From Caulobacteraceae bacterium UBA5005 (GTDB lineage: Bacteria; Pseudomonadota; Alphaproteobacteria; Caulobacterales; Caulobacteraceae): DNA of 5,027 nucleotides. Location: the NCBI GenBank assembly GCA_002398405.1, contig DGYN01000010.1, positions 25,027-30,053 on the forward strand. Direction: 5' to 3'. A program made the position numbers and the translations under genes. Positions within the stretch are counted from its first letter, which is position 1, and each line of letters begins with the position of its first letter. The notes under the pieces are model-generated. The model did not search any database and was not told the DNA's origin. It worked only from the letters and a program-made list of their open reading frames with translations. Positions 1 through 5,027 of this stretch are shown one piece after another.

Positions 1-705
1 AGCCGCCTGATCGGCGCGCCTCCCGGCTATGTCGGCCACGACCAGGGCGGGCTTCTGACCGACGCCGTCGACCAGCACCCGCATTCGGTGGTCCTGCTGG
101 ACGAAATCGAAAAGGCGCACCCGGACGTCTACAACATCCTCTTGCAGGTCATGGACCACGGTGTCCTGACCGACGCGGTCGGCAAGAAGATCGACTTCCG
201 CAACGTCATTCTGATCATGACCACCAACGCCGGCGCCGCCGACAGCCAGCGCCAGTCGATCGGCTTTGGCCGCGGCCGGGCCGAGCACGAGGAAGACGAA
301 GCGATCAAGCGGCTGTTCTCGCCCGAGTTCAGGAACCGCCTGGACGCCACCGTCGCCTTCCGCGCTCTGACGCCTGAGATCATCCGCCAGGTGGTCCACA
401 AGTTCGTTTTGCAGCTGGAAGCCCAACTGGCCGACCGGCACGTCACCGTCAGCCTCGAGGACGAGGCTGCCGACTGGCTGGCCAAGAACGGCTTCGACGA
501 GCTTTACGGCGCGCGGCCGCTAGCCCGGGTCATTCAGGAGCACATCAAAAAGCCCCTGGCCGACGAGATACTGTTCGGCAAGCTGGTGCGCGGCGGCCAC
601 GTCAAGGTGGTGCTCAAGGACGGCAAAATCGGCTTCGAGATCGAGCCCGGCGAAGACAAGCCCGCCAAGACCAAGGCCAAGGACGGCGCCGCCGAACTCG
701 CGTAG
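1..705 (+). CDS. clpA: ATP-dependent Clp protease ATP-binding subunit ClpA, C-terminal part (5' end outside window)
   Basis: The open frame runs from base 1 to a TAG at 703-705 and gives the last 234 residues of a protein usually about 750-780 long. ClpA is the cytoplasmic AAA+ hexamer that unfolds substrates, including N-end-rule proteins delivered by ClpS, and threads them into ClpP. Visible here is most of the second AAA+ module: a pore loop GYVG (residues 9-12), Walker B VVLLDE (30-35), sensor 1 TTNAG (74-78), the arginine-finger region FRNRLD (110-115) and the sensor 2 motif GARPL (170-174) in the C-terminal D2-small domain. A ClpP-docking tripeptide IGF sits at about 87-89. The wording KKIDFRN and MTTNAG matches ClpA better than ClpB, and ClpB lacks the IG(F/L) loop. 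The last ~20 residues are a charged Lys/Glu/Ala-rich tail, as in other ClpAs. The Walker A motif and N-domain lie upstream of the window. It converges on the esterase gene ending at 753. Confidence 0.96.
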   Translation, partial: SRLIGAPPGYVGHDQGGLLTDAVDQHPHSVVLLDEIEKAHPDVYNILLQVMDHGVLTDAVGKKIDFRNVILIMTTNAGAADSQRQSIGFGRGRAEHEEDEAIKRLFSPEFRNRLDATVAFRALTPEIIRQVVHKFVLQLEAQLADRHVTVSLEDEAADWLAKNGFDELYGARPLARVIQEHIKKPLADEILFGKLVRGGHVKVVLKDGKIGFEIEPGEDKPAKTKAKDGAAELA

Positions 706-730
706 CGGGTCGCGGTCCGCGCGGCCCGCT
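704..730. terminator. GC-rich hairpin between convergent genes, possible bidirectional terminator
   Basis: Bases 704-714 pair with 720-730 in an 11-bp stem (ten Watson-Crick pairs and one T710-G724 wobble) with a 5-nt loop (715-719). The stem begins inside the clpA stop codon and lies 22 nt beyond the stop of the minus-strand esterase gene, so it is placed to end both transcripts. There is no T-tract on either side, so it is not a canonical intrinsic terminator. It may instead work with Rho or as an RNA 3'-end stabiliser. The structure is seen directly and the role is inferred. Confidence 0.5.
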
Positions 731-752
731 GCCAAGGGCAATCAGAACACGC

Positions 753-1667
753 TCAGGGCGACGCTCGTCCCGCCGCACCCTTTGTCTGGCGCTTGAAGAA
801 GTCCCAGATGACCTGGGAGGCGTCGAACTCCTGTGACGCGAAACGCGCGGCAGGATTGCCGGGCCAGGCATGGCCGTTCTTCGCGACGTCGTAGAAGAGC
901 ACGGGCGCGCCGGTGCAATCCTTGTATTCCGTTAGACGCGCGCCCTTTGCCCGGATGTTTTGAGACTTGCCGCAGCCGTTGGCCTTGGCCCAGTATTCAT
1001 GCGCCCGCTTGGCGGGAGCGACCCGGGCCTCGCCCCGGCCCATGGCCAGCGGACCGCCGCCTCCAGGCACGACCTGGTCGTTGTCGCCGATGATGATCGC
1101 GGCCGCGACGGGACCCTTCGCTACAGGTTCTCCCCCGAAAAGAGCGCCGGCGACGGGCGCGATGGCGGCGACTTTCTGCGGGATTTCCATGGCCAGGCGA
1201 TGGGCGAGCATGGCCCCGTTCGACATGCCGGTGACGTACACGCGGGCAGGATCGATGTTCCGGCGGGCGACGAGGTCATCAATCAGCGCGGCGATGAAGC
1301 CGACGTCGTCGACATTGTTGTTCTTGGCGAAAGCGCAGCACGGGCCCGCGTTCCAGCTGTGCGCGCCGCGCCCGGGACCGGAGCCATCGGGGTAGACCGC
1401 GACGAAGCCTTCGCGGGCGGCCAGGGCGTTGAAGCGGCTGGCGCTCATGGCCGTGTTGGCGTCCCCGCCCGCACCGTGAAGCATGATCACCAGGGGGCGC
1501 GGCGTTGAGGCCGCCCCGGGGTCGAAGATCAGGTAGCGCCGGGTGGCGTTTCCGTGGCGAAGCACGCCTTGGTCCACACGCTCCGAAGGGGACTGGGCGA
1601 CGACCGGGCTCGCGCCCGCGGCAGCCAGCAGCCAGACGGTCAGGCAAAGCAGAATCCGAGCGGCCAT
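753..1667 (-). CDS. Secreted alpha/beta-hydrolase, LpqC / PHB-depolymerase-like esterase family
   Basis: This 304-residue protein has a Sec signal peptide: MAAR, a hydrophobic core at about 5-18, and a likely signal-peptidase I site after VVA at 22-24. The mature enzyme should be periplasmic or secreted. The fold is shown by the oxyanion segment LHG (63-65), the nucleophile elbow GMSNG (147-151, Ser149), an acid in the DxxVP motif (Asp197) and a catalytic His in NGHAWPG (His266). HSWNAG (103-108) followed by CC (110-111) and VDDVGF (119-124) are typical of this family, which includes PHB depolymerases, feruloyl and acetylxylan esterases and LpqC-like proteins. The true ester substrate cannot be told from sequence; there is no substrate-binding or linker domain of the kind seen in extracellular PHB depolymerases. 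An in-frame ATG at 1733 would add 22 residues ahead of the signal peptide and overlap the upstream gene. The ATG at 1667 has a GGGGG ribosome site 7 nt ahead and is preferred. It lies 19 nt after its paralogue, probably in one operon. Confidence 0.9.
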   Translation of the reverse strand: MAARILLCLTVWLLAAAGASPVVAQSPSERVDQGVLRHGNATRRYLIFDPGAASTPRPLVIMLHGAGGDANTAMSASRFNALAAREGFVAVYPDGSGPGRGAHSWNAGPCCAFAKNNNVDDVGFIAALIDDLVARRNIDPARVYVTGMSNGAMLAHRLAMEIPQKVAAIAPVAGALFGGEPVAKGPVAAAIIIGDNDQVVPGGGGPLAMGRGEARVAPAKRAHEYWAKANGCGKSQNIRAKGARLTEYKDCTGAPVLFYDVAKNGHAWPGNPAARFASQEFDASQVIWDFFKRQTKGAAGRASP

Positions 1668-1674
1668 GATCGTT

Positions 1675-1679
1675 CCCCC
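1675..1679 (-). promoter_or_regulatory. Ribosome binding site that decides the start of the secreted esterase
   Basis: On the minus strand GGGGG is followed by AACGATC (7 nt) and then ATG at 1667. It lies in the 19-nt gap after the upstream paralogue's TAG (1687-1689). It supports the internal ATG, which places the signal peptide at the N-terminus, over the in-frame ATG at 1733. Confidence 0.6.
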
Positions 1680-1686
1680 AGGAAAT

Positions 1687-2646
1687 CTACCTAGCCCCGC
1701 TGGGCGCCACTGAAAAGGGAACTTCTCCTCCACTCAACGCAGCGACGCCGGGTCTAGTTTGGTGTTTGAAGAAGTCCCAGATCCGCGCCGTCGAATCGAA
1801 GCCGCCGCCCGGCCAGGCGTGTTCTCCCCCATCGACGGTGTAGGCCGCAACCTCAACGCCGCTCGCGCAGGCGGGCCATTCAACCTTCCGATAGCCGGCC
1901 GCCGTTGAGGCCCGCGCCTCTCCACAGCCACCCGCCTTGGCCCAATAGGCGCCGGCCGCGTCCACCGAGATCAGGTCGCGGGTAGCGAAACCATAGCCGA
2001 CCCCCGGGCCAACACCCTCGCCCGGCACGGTCGTGTCGCCGGCATAGCGGACCATCATCACCGAGAGGGGCGCCTTGGGTGCGGGCTCGTCGCCGAACAG
2101 GGCGCCGGAGACCGGTGCGATCGCCGTGATCTTGCCGGGCAGCTCGATCCCGGCCTTGTGGGCGAGCATTCCGCCGGCGGAGAAGCCGGTGACATAGACC
2201 CGGGCCGGGTCCACACGGCCCGAGGCGACCAGCCGGTCGATCACCGCGCCGACCAGGCCGACATCGTCCACCTTGGCGCGCATGGGCCCGCCGCAGCAGT
2301 GACCGGCGTTCCAGCTGTGGAAGAAATAGGGGTTGGGCCCGGTCCCGTCGGGATAGGCGACCAGGAATCCCTCCCGCTTGGCCAGGGCGTTGAAGTTGGA
2401 CTGGCGCACGCCCCGCTCGGCCATGCTCATGCCGCCGTGCAGGACGATGACCAGGGGGCGGGGCCCCCCGGCCTTTGGATCGTAGACCAGGGTCTTGCGC
2501 GCGATGCCGCCGTGTTCGAAGCGCAGGCGCTCCAGGCGCAGGGGCTGGGTGGAATCCCAGGGCCTCTGCCATCCCAGAAAGGCGACAAGGGCCAGGACCA
2601 GCGGCGGGCCCAGGACCCAGCGCCAAATCTTTCGCCTAGAGGCCAA
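1687..2646 (-). CDS. Membrane-anchored (or exported) alpha/beta-hydrolase, LpqC / PHB-depolymerase-like family, paralogue of its downstream neighbour; TTG start
   Basis: From the proposed TTG the protein has 319 residues. Its N-terminus carries Arg/Lys at 4-6 and 9, then a hydrophobic stretch at about 11-26 with no clear signal-peptidase motif. It therefore looks like a signal anchor with the catalytic domain in the periplasm. Catalytic elements are LHG (69-71), the elbow GFSAG (154-158, Ser156), GDTTVP with Asp204, and GEHAWPG with His276. Family blocks HSWNAG, CC (117-118), VDDVG and IWDFFK are also present. The substrate is unknown; carboxylic ester hydrolysis is all that can be claimed. 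Upstream in-frame ATGs at 2715 and 2682 would give residues lying wholly inside the GST gene and put a polar leader before the anchor. The TTG has GGAG 7 nt ahead and overlaps the GST stop by 11 nt, the usual arrangement for coupled translation. About 20 residues after IWDFFK form a C-terminal tail not matched in the paralogue. Confidence 0.85.
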   Translation of the reverse strand: MASRRKIWRWVLGPPLVLALVAFLGWQRPWDSTQPLRLERLRFEHGGIARKTLVYDPKAGGPRPLVIVLHGGMSMAERGVRQSNFNALAKREGFLVAYPDGTGPNPYFFHSWNAGHCCGGPMRAKVDDVGLVGAVIDRLVASGRVDPARVYVTGFSAGGMLAHKAGIELPGKITAIAPVSGALFGDEPAPKAPLSVMMVRYAGDTTVPGEGVGPGVGYGFATRDLISVDAAGAYWAKAGGCGEARASTAAGYRKVEWPACASGVEVAAYTVDGGEHAWPGGGFDSTARIWDFFKHQTRPGVAALSGGEVPFSVAPSGAR

Positions 2647-3217
2647 GCGCCCGCTCCACGCCGCCGATCCAGCGCTGGACATTGGGATAAAGGGAAAGGT
2701 CGAACCCGCCCTCATCGGCCATGCGCGTATAGGCGACCAGGGCGATGTCGGCGAGGCTGAGCGCGCCGCCGGCCAGGAAGGCGCGGCCCGCCAGGTGGTC
2801 GTCCATCCGCTTGAGGGCGGCGGCGCCCTTGGCGACGAGGGTGGGGTCGAGGTCGGCCACGGCCTGCCCCTGGTAACGGACGCGGAAGCGGGCGACGGCG
2901 ATGGTGGGCTCGTGGCTGTACTGCTCCCAGAACAGCCATTCGAACATCTGGGCGCGCTGATAGGCGTCGGCCGGAATCAGGTCCGAGCCCTCGGCCAGAT
3001 GCAGCATGATGGCGTTGGACTGGGCGAGCGGCCGGCCGTCCTCCAGCACCACCGCGGGAACCTGGCCCCAGGGGTTGATGGCGAGGTACTCGGGCGTACG
3101 GCTCTCGCCCTTCATGATGTCGATCTCGACCCACTCGAACGGACGGCCGAGCTTTTCGGCGACCCACTTCACCTTGAGGCAATTGCCGGAGTTGGAGTCG
3201 CCATAGATGCGGAGCAT
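2636..3217 (-). CDS. Glutathione S-transferase-like protein
   Basis: A 193-residue cytosolic protein with the two GST domains. The N-terminal thioredoxin-like half has DSNSGNCLK (7-15), where a Ser or Asn would contact the glutathione thiol in theta- or beta-like bacterial classes. It also has NPWGQVP (48-54) with the conserved cis-Pro54, and the QSNAI segment (66-70), whose Gln-Ser normally binds the gamma-glutamyl part of glutathione. The C-terminal helical half contains the folding box SLAD (154-157) in LSLADIALVAY. The length is slightly short for the family (200-230) but both domains are complete. The likely role is glutathione conjugation or reduction of an unidentified electrophile; the substrate class cannot be assigned. 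The ATG at 3217 has a strong AAGGGAGG (3223-3230) 5 nt ahead. The gene starts 54 nt after the HIT gene and its stop overlaps the next gene's start, which points to an operon. Confidence 0.92.
   Translation of the reverse strand: MLRIYGDSNSGNCLKVKWVAEKLGRPFEWVEIDIMKGESRTPEYLAINPWGQVPAVVLEDGRPLAQSNAIMLHLAEGSDLIPADAYQRAQMFEWLFWEQYSHEPTIAVARFRVRYQGQAVADLDPTLVAKGAAALKRMDDHLAGRAFLAGGALSLADIALVAYTRMADEGGFDLSLYPNVQRWIGGVERALGL
2654..2657 (-). promoter_or_regulatory. Ribosome binding site for the TTG start of the anchored esterase
   Basis: GGAG on the minus strand is followed by CGGGCGC (7 nt) and TTG at 2646-2644. The site lies inside the last codons of the GST gene, so ribosomes ending on GST are delivered directly to it. 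This spacing is the main argument for the TTG over the upstream ATGs at 2715 and 2682. Confidence 0.5.
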
Positions 3218-3271
3218 GGATGCCTCCCTTGTGTTGCCGCCGGGCGGCCCTGCCGTCGGCGAGGTGGATGT

Positions 3272-3703
3272 CTAGAGCTTGGCGGCGATCTTGGCCGCGA
3301 GGGCTTTCAGTTCCCCCGCATCCGCCATGCCGCCGCCGTGGCGGGCCAGCGGGGCGCCGTCGAAACGGGGAATGACGTGGAAATGCAGGTGGAAAACGCT
3401 CTGGCCGGCGGGGGCGCCGTTGAACTGGGTAATAACCACGCCGTCGGGGTTCAAGGCCGCGACGACGGCGCGGGCGAGCCTCTGGGTTGTGGCGGCGAGT
3501 TTGGCCAGAACGCCAGCCTCGACATCGAGGAGATTGCGCGCCTGGCTGGTCTTGGAAATGACCAAGCAGTGGCCCTTGGATTGCGGGAAGGCGTCCATGA
3601 AGCAGAGGACGTCGTCGTCCTCATAGATTTTCGCCGACGGAATCTCGCCCCGGATAATCCTGGCGAAGATGTTGTCGGCCTCGTAGGCGCCTTGCAAACT
3701 CAC
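3272..3703 (-). CDS. HIT-family (histidine triad) nucleotide-binding hydrolase
   Basis: The protein has 143 residues, the normal size for a bacterial HIT protein. HIT enzymes of the HINT/Fhit type are small cytoplasmic dimers that hydrolyse nucleotide phosphoramidates, AMP-lysine or dinucleoside polyphosphates. The N-terminal DNIFARIIRGEIPSAKIYED (10-29) is the classic HIT opening. It is followed by the FPQSKGHCLVISK strand region (39-51) and the triad HLHFHVIPR (105-113), whose middle His107 should be the nucleophile. Asn95 in QFNGAPAGQSV is the usual conserved neighbour. The GTG at 3703 is chosen because AAGGGAG lies 8 nt ahead and translation then begins seven codons before the conserved block. 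The open frame continues to an ATG at 3901, but those 66 residues resemble no HIT leader and fill the shared promoter region. It is the first gene of the probable four-gene minus-strand operon and diverges from gltB. Confidence 0.93.
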   Translation of the reverse strand: MSLQGAYEADNIFARIIRGEIPSAKIYEDDDVLCFMDAFPQSKGHCLVISKTSQARNLLDVEAGVLAKLAATTQRLARAVVAALNPDGVVITQFNGAPAGQSVFHLHFHVIPRFDGAPLARHGGGMADAGELKALAAKIAAKL

Positions 3704-3711
3704 GGTATCTG

Positions 3712-3718
3712 CTCCCTT
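3712..3718 (-). promoter_or_regulatory. Ribosome binding site for the GTG start of the HIT gene
   Basis: AAGGGAG on the minus strand, 8 nt before GTG at 3703-3701. It decides the start in favour of GTG and against the long upstream extension to 3901. The GST gene downstream uses a near-identical site, AAGGGAGG at 3223-3230. Confidence 0.6.
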
Positions 3719-3723
3719 GCCCC

Positions 3724-3753
3724 GGTCTAACGGCTTTCGACAGCGCAGTGCAA
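3724..3753 (-). promoter_or_regulatory. Candidate housekeeping promoter of the HIT-GST-esterase operon
   Basis: On the minus strand TTGCAC (3753-3748) is followed by GTTAGACC (3731-3724). The second element matches six of eight positions of the Caulobacter-type -10 GCTANAWC, and the first matches the TTG core of TTGACGS. The spacing is about one base longer than usual. Transcription would begin near 3717-3718, leaving a leader of only about 15 nt that starts at the ribosome site, which is tight. This is a by-eye match in a GC-rich region. Confidence 0.28.
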
Positions 3754-3802
3754 TAACGGGTAGGAATCTCTGCGATTTGCCCCTATAGGCGAACGCCCTG
3801 CG

Positions 3803-3819
3803 GCCGAAGGGGCTTTGGC
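3803..3819. other. Small imperfect hairpin in the divergent intergenic region
   Basis: Bases 3803-3809 pair with 3813-3819 (seven pairs, one wobble at 3806-3816) around a GGG loop. An 8-bp palindrome, CCTATAGG, lies just to the left at 3782-3789. Both are in the 233-nt region between the HIT and gltB starts, where operators would be expected. Neither matches a binding site I recognise, and such short repeats can arise by chance. Confidence 0.25.
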
Positions 3820-3907
3820 TGCGGGGAAACCGTTCAAAACCAACGAACTCGTCATCACCGATTGATGGCTGCTCGACGGGGGACGGTGTATGTTGGATCA
3901 AGCGCCG

Positions 3908-3923
3908 TTGCGGGTTTCCGCAA
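3908..3923 (+). promoter_or_regulatory. Hairpin in the gltB leader touching the ribosome binding site
   Basis: TTGCGG (3908-3913) and CCGCAA (3918-3923) form a perfect 6-bp stem with a GTTT loop, ending 13 nt before the ATG at 3937. The last two stem bases (AA, 3922-3923) are the first two of AAGGG (3922-3926), the likely Shine-Dalgarno of that ATG. It could modulate initiation mildly or act as a protein-binding palindrome in DNA. The pairing is seen; any role is inferred. Confidence 0.4.
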
Positions 3924-3936
3924 GGGTCGTTGAACT

Positions 3937-5027
3937 ATGAGTGGAGAAGGCCGGCTGATGGGAATGCCGACGGCACAGGGTCTGTACGATCCGCGGAACG
4001 AGCATGACGCTTGCGGTGTGGGCTTTATCGCCAACATCAAAGGCAAGAAAAGTCATGCCATCGTTCAGCAGGGCCTGCAGATCCTGCTGAACCTGGACCA
4101 CCGCGGGGCGGTGGGCGCTGACCCCCTGGTCGGCGACGGGGCCGGCTGTCTTATCCAGATCCCCGACGCGCTGTATCGCGCCTGGGCGGCTGAGGCTGAA
4201 ATCGACCTGCCGCCGGCCGGCGAGTACGGCGTCGCCATGTGTTTCCTGCCGCAGGATGCGGGGACGCGGGTCGTCGCGGTCGACCAGTTCGAGAACTTCA
4301 TCCGCGTCGAGGGCCAGGTGCTGCTCGGCTGGCGCGAGGTGCCGGTGAGCATCCAGGGCCTGGGCAAGACCGTGCTCGACGAGATGCCGGTGATCCGCCA
4401 AGCGTTTGTCGGCCGCGGCCCCAACTTCAAGGGCGACCAGGACGCTTTCGAGCGCAAGCTTTTGACCATCCGCAAGCAGGTGCAGAACCCGCTGGCGGAA
4501 CTGGCCAAGAAGAAGAACCTGCCGGGCCTGACCCAGCTTTACCTGCCGTCGTTCTCGACGCGGACGGTGGTCTACAAGGGCCTGTTGCTGGCGGGCCAGG
4601 TCGGGACCTTCTACGAGGACCTGGCCAATCCCCTGTGCGAGAGCGCGCTCGCCCTCGTGCACCAGCGGTTTTCGACCAACACCTTCCCGTCCTGGAAGCT
4701 GGCGCACCCCTACCGGTTCATCGCCCACAACGGCGAGATCAATACCGTGCGCGGCAACGTCAACTGGATGAACGCCCGCCGGCGCACCCTGGAGAGCGAT
4801 CTCCTGGGCCCGGATCTGCAGAAAATGTGGCCGCTGATCCCGCACGGTCAGTCGGACACCGCCTGCCTGGATAACGCCCTCGAGCTCCTGGTCGCCGGGG
4901 GCTATCCGCTGGCCCAGGCGGTGATGATGCTGATCCCGGAGGCCTGGGCCGGCAATCCCTTGATGGATCCCAAGCGCAAGGCTTTCTACGAATACTATGC
5001 CGCCCTGATGGAGCCGTGGGACGGCCC
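3937..5027 (+). CDS. gltB: Glutamate synthase (NADPH-type) large subunit, N-terminal part (3' end outside window)
   Basis: The frame is open from ATG 3937 to the window end, giving 363 residues of a protein normally about 1500 long. GltB with GltD makes two glutamates from glutamine and 2-oxoglutarate (the GOGAT half of ammonia assimilation) in the cytoplasm. The part present is the class II glutamine amidotransferase domain. HDACGVGFIA places the catalytic cysteine at Cys26, which becomes the mature N-terminus after removal of a 25-residue propeptide. HRGAVGAD follows soon after. HQRFSTNTFPSW (242-253) and HNGEINTVRGNVNW (264-277) are the glutamine-binding and oxyanion segments of this class, and SDT..LDN lies near the end. 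Start choice is open: 3937 has AAGGG 10 nt ahead, while ATG 3958 has GGAGAAGG directly upstream and would give an 18-residue propeptide. Either keeps the mature enzyme unchanged. gltD and the FMN/Fe-S domains lie beyond the window. Confidence 0.97.
   Translation, partial: MSGEGRLMGMPTAQGLYDPRNEHDACGVGFIANIKGKKSHAIVQQGLQILLNLDHRGAVGADPLVGDGAGCLIQIPDALYRAWAAEAEIDLPPAGEYGVAMCFLPQDAGTRVVAVDQFENFIRVEGQVLLGWREVPVSIQGLGKTVLDEMPVIRQAFVGRGPNFKGDQDAFERKLLTIRKQVQNPLAELAKKKNLPGLTQLYLPSFSTRTVVYKGLLLAGQVGTFYEDLANPLCESALALVHQRFSTNTFPSWKLAHPYRFIAHNGEINTVRGNVNWMNARRRTLESDLLGPDLQKMWPLIPHGQSDTACLDNALELLVAGGYPLAQAVMMLIPEAWAGNPLMDPKRKAFYEYYAALMEPWDG

Noticed and set aside
1668..1733. 22-residue N-terminal extension of the secreted esterase
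   Set aside because: It would overlap the upstream paralogue's 3' end and hide the signal peptide. The ATG at 1667 has a proper ribosome site.
3229..3252. GC-rich inverted repeat between the HIT and GST genes as a terminator
   Set aside because: Only about five pairs around a tiny loop can form and there is no T-tract. It lies just upstream of the GST ribosome site, so operon read-through is more likely.
2495..3730. 411-codon plus-strand open frame across the HIT, GST and esterase genes
   Set aside because: It runs antisense through three recognised genes and their junctions, and is low-complexity in Gly, Ala, Val and Asp as expected of a shadow.
3862..3894. TTGATG ... TATGTT as a gltB promoter
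   Set aside because: The spacing is 21 nt, too long for a sigma-70-type promoter, and no better partner is visible. I also saw no sigma-54 (TGGC-N8-GC) element, so the gltB promoter is left unassigned.
3704..3901. 66-codon in-frame extension of the HIT gene up to an ATG at 3901
   Set aside because: It has no likeness to HIT N-termini, spans the divergent promoter region, and the GTG at 3703 has a well-placed AAGGGAG. Long open frames are common by chance at this GC content.
3898..4845. 315-codon open frame antisense to gltB
   Set aside because: It is the complement of a clearly conserved gltB coding region. Its composition (many His, Gln, Arg, Val) is typical of an antisense shadow, and no domain is recognisable.
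1..5027. Mobile element, defence system, CRISPR array, toxin-antitoxin or biosynthetic cluster
   Set aside because: All coding space is taken by recognisable metabolic or housekeeping genes, and no direct-repeat arrays, transposase motifs or composition shifts were seen.

Overview
This is a GC-rich bacterial chromosome segment. Its proteins look alphaproteobacterial: a ClpA with an IGF-type ClpP loop, a GltB with a short propeptide ahead of HDACGVGF, and an upstream element close to the Caulobacter-type housekeeping -10. Caulobacterales (Caulobacter or Phenylobacterium) is my best guess, but it rests on general resemblance and not on a search. Coding density is high, and I see no IS element, phage gene, tRNA, rRNA, CRISPR array or obvious compositional island.

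Layout: (1) positions 1-705, plus strand, hold the 3' end of clpA, the AAA+ unfoldase of the ClpAP protease. (2) A perfect-ended GC-rich hairpin at 704-730 overlaps the clpA stop codon and lies between two convergent transcription units. (3) Positions 3703 down to 753, minus strand, hold four closely packed genes read in the order HIT-family hydrolase, glutathione S-transferase-like protein, membrane-anchored alpha/beta-hydrolase, secreted alpha/beta-hydrolase. The gaps are 54 nt, an 11-nt overlap and 19 nt, so one operon is likely. (4) Positions 3704-3936 are a divergent intergenic region. (5) From 3937 to the window end, plus strand, lies the 5' part of gltB, the large subunit of glutamate synthase.

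The two hydrolases are tandem paralogues of the LpqC / PHB-depolymerase-like esterase family. They share the same Ser-Asp-His layout and many sequence blocks, but one has a cleavable Sec signal peptide and the other an uncleaved-looking N-terminal anchor. The upstream paralogue appears to start at a TTG codon whose reading frame overlaps the stop of the GST gene, which implies translational coupling. clpA and gltB are housekeeping genes, and nothing in the window links them functionally to the esterase cluster.

I did not find a convincing new biological system. The points most worth a second look are the duplicated esterase pair, the coupled TTG start and the small hairpin that runs into the gltB ribosome binding site.
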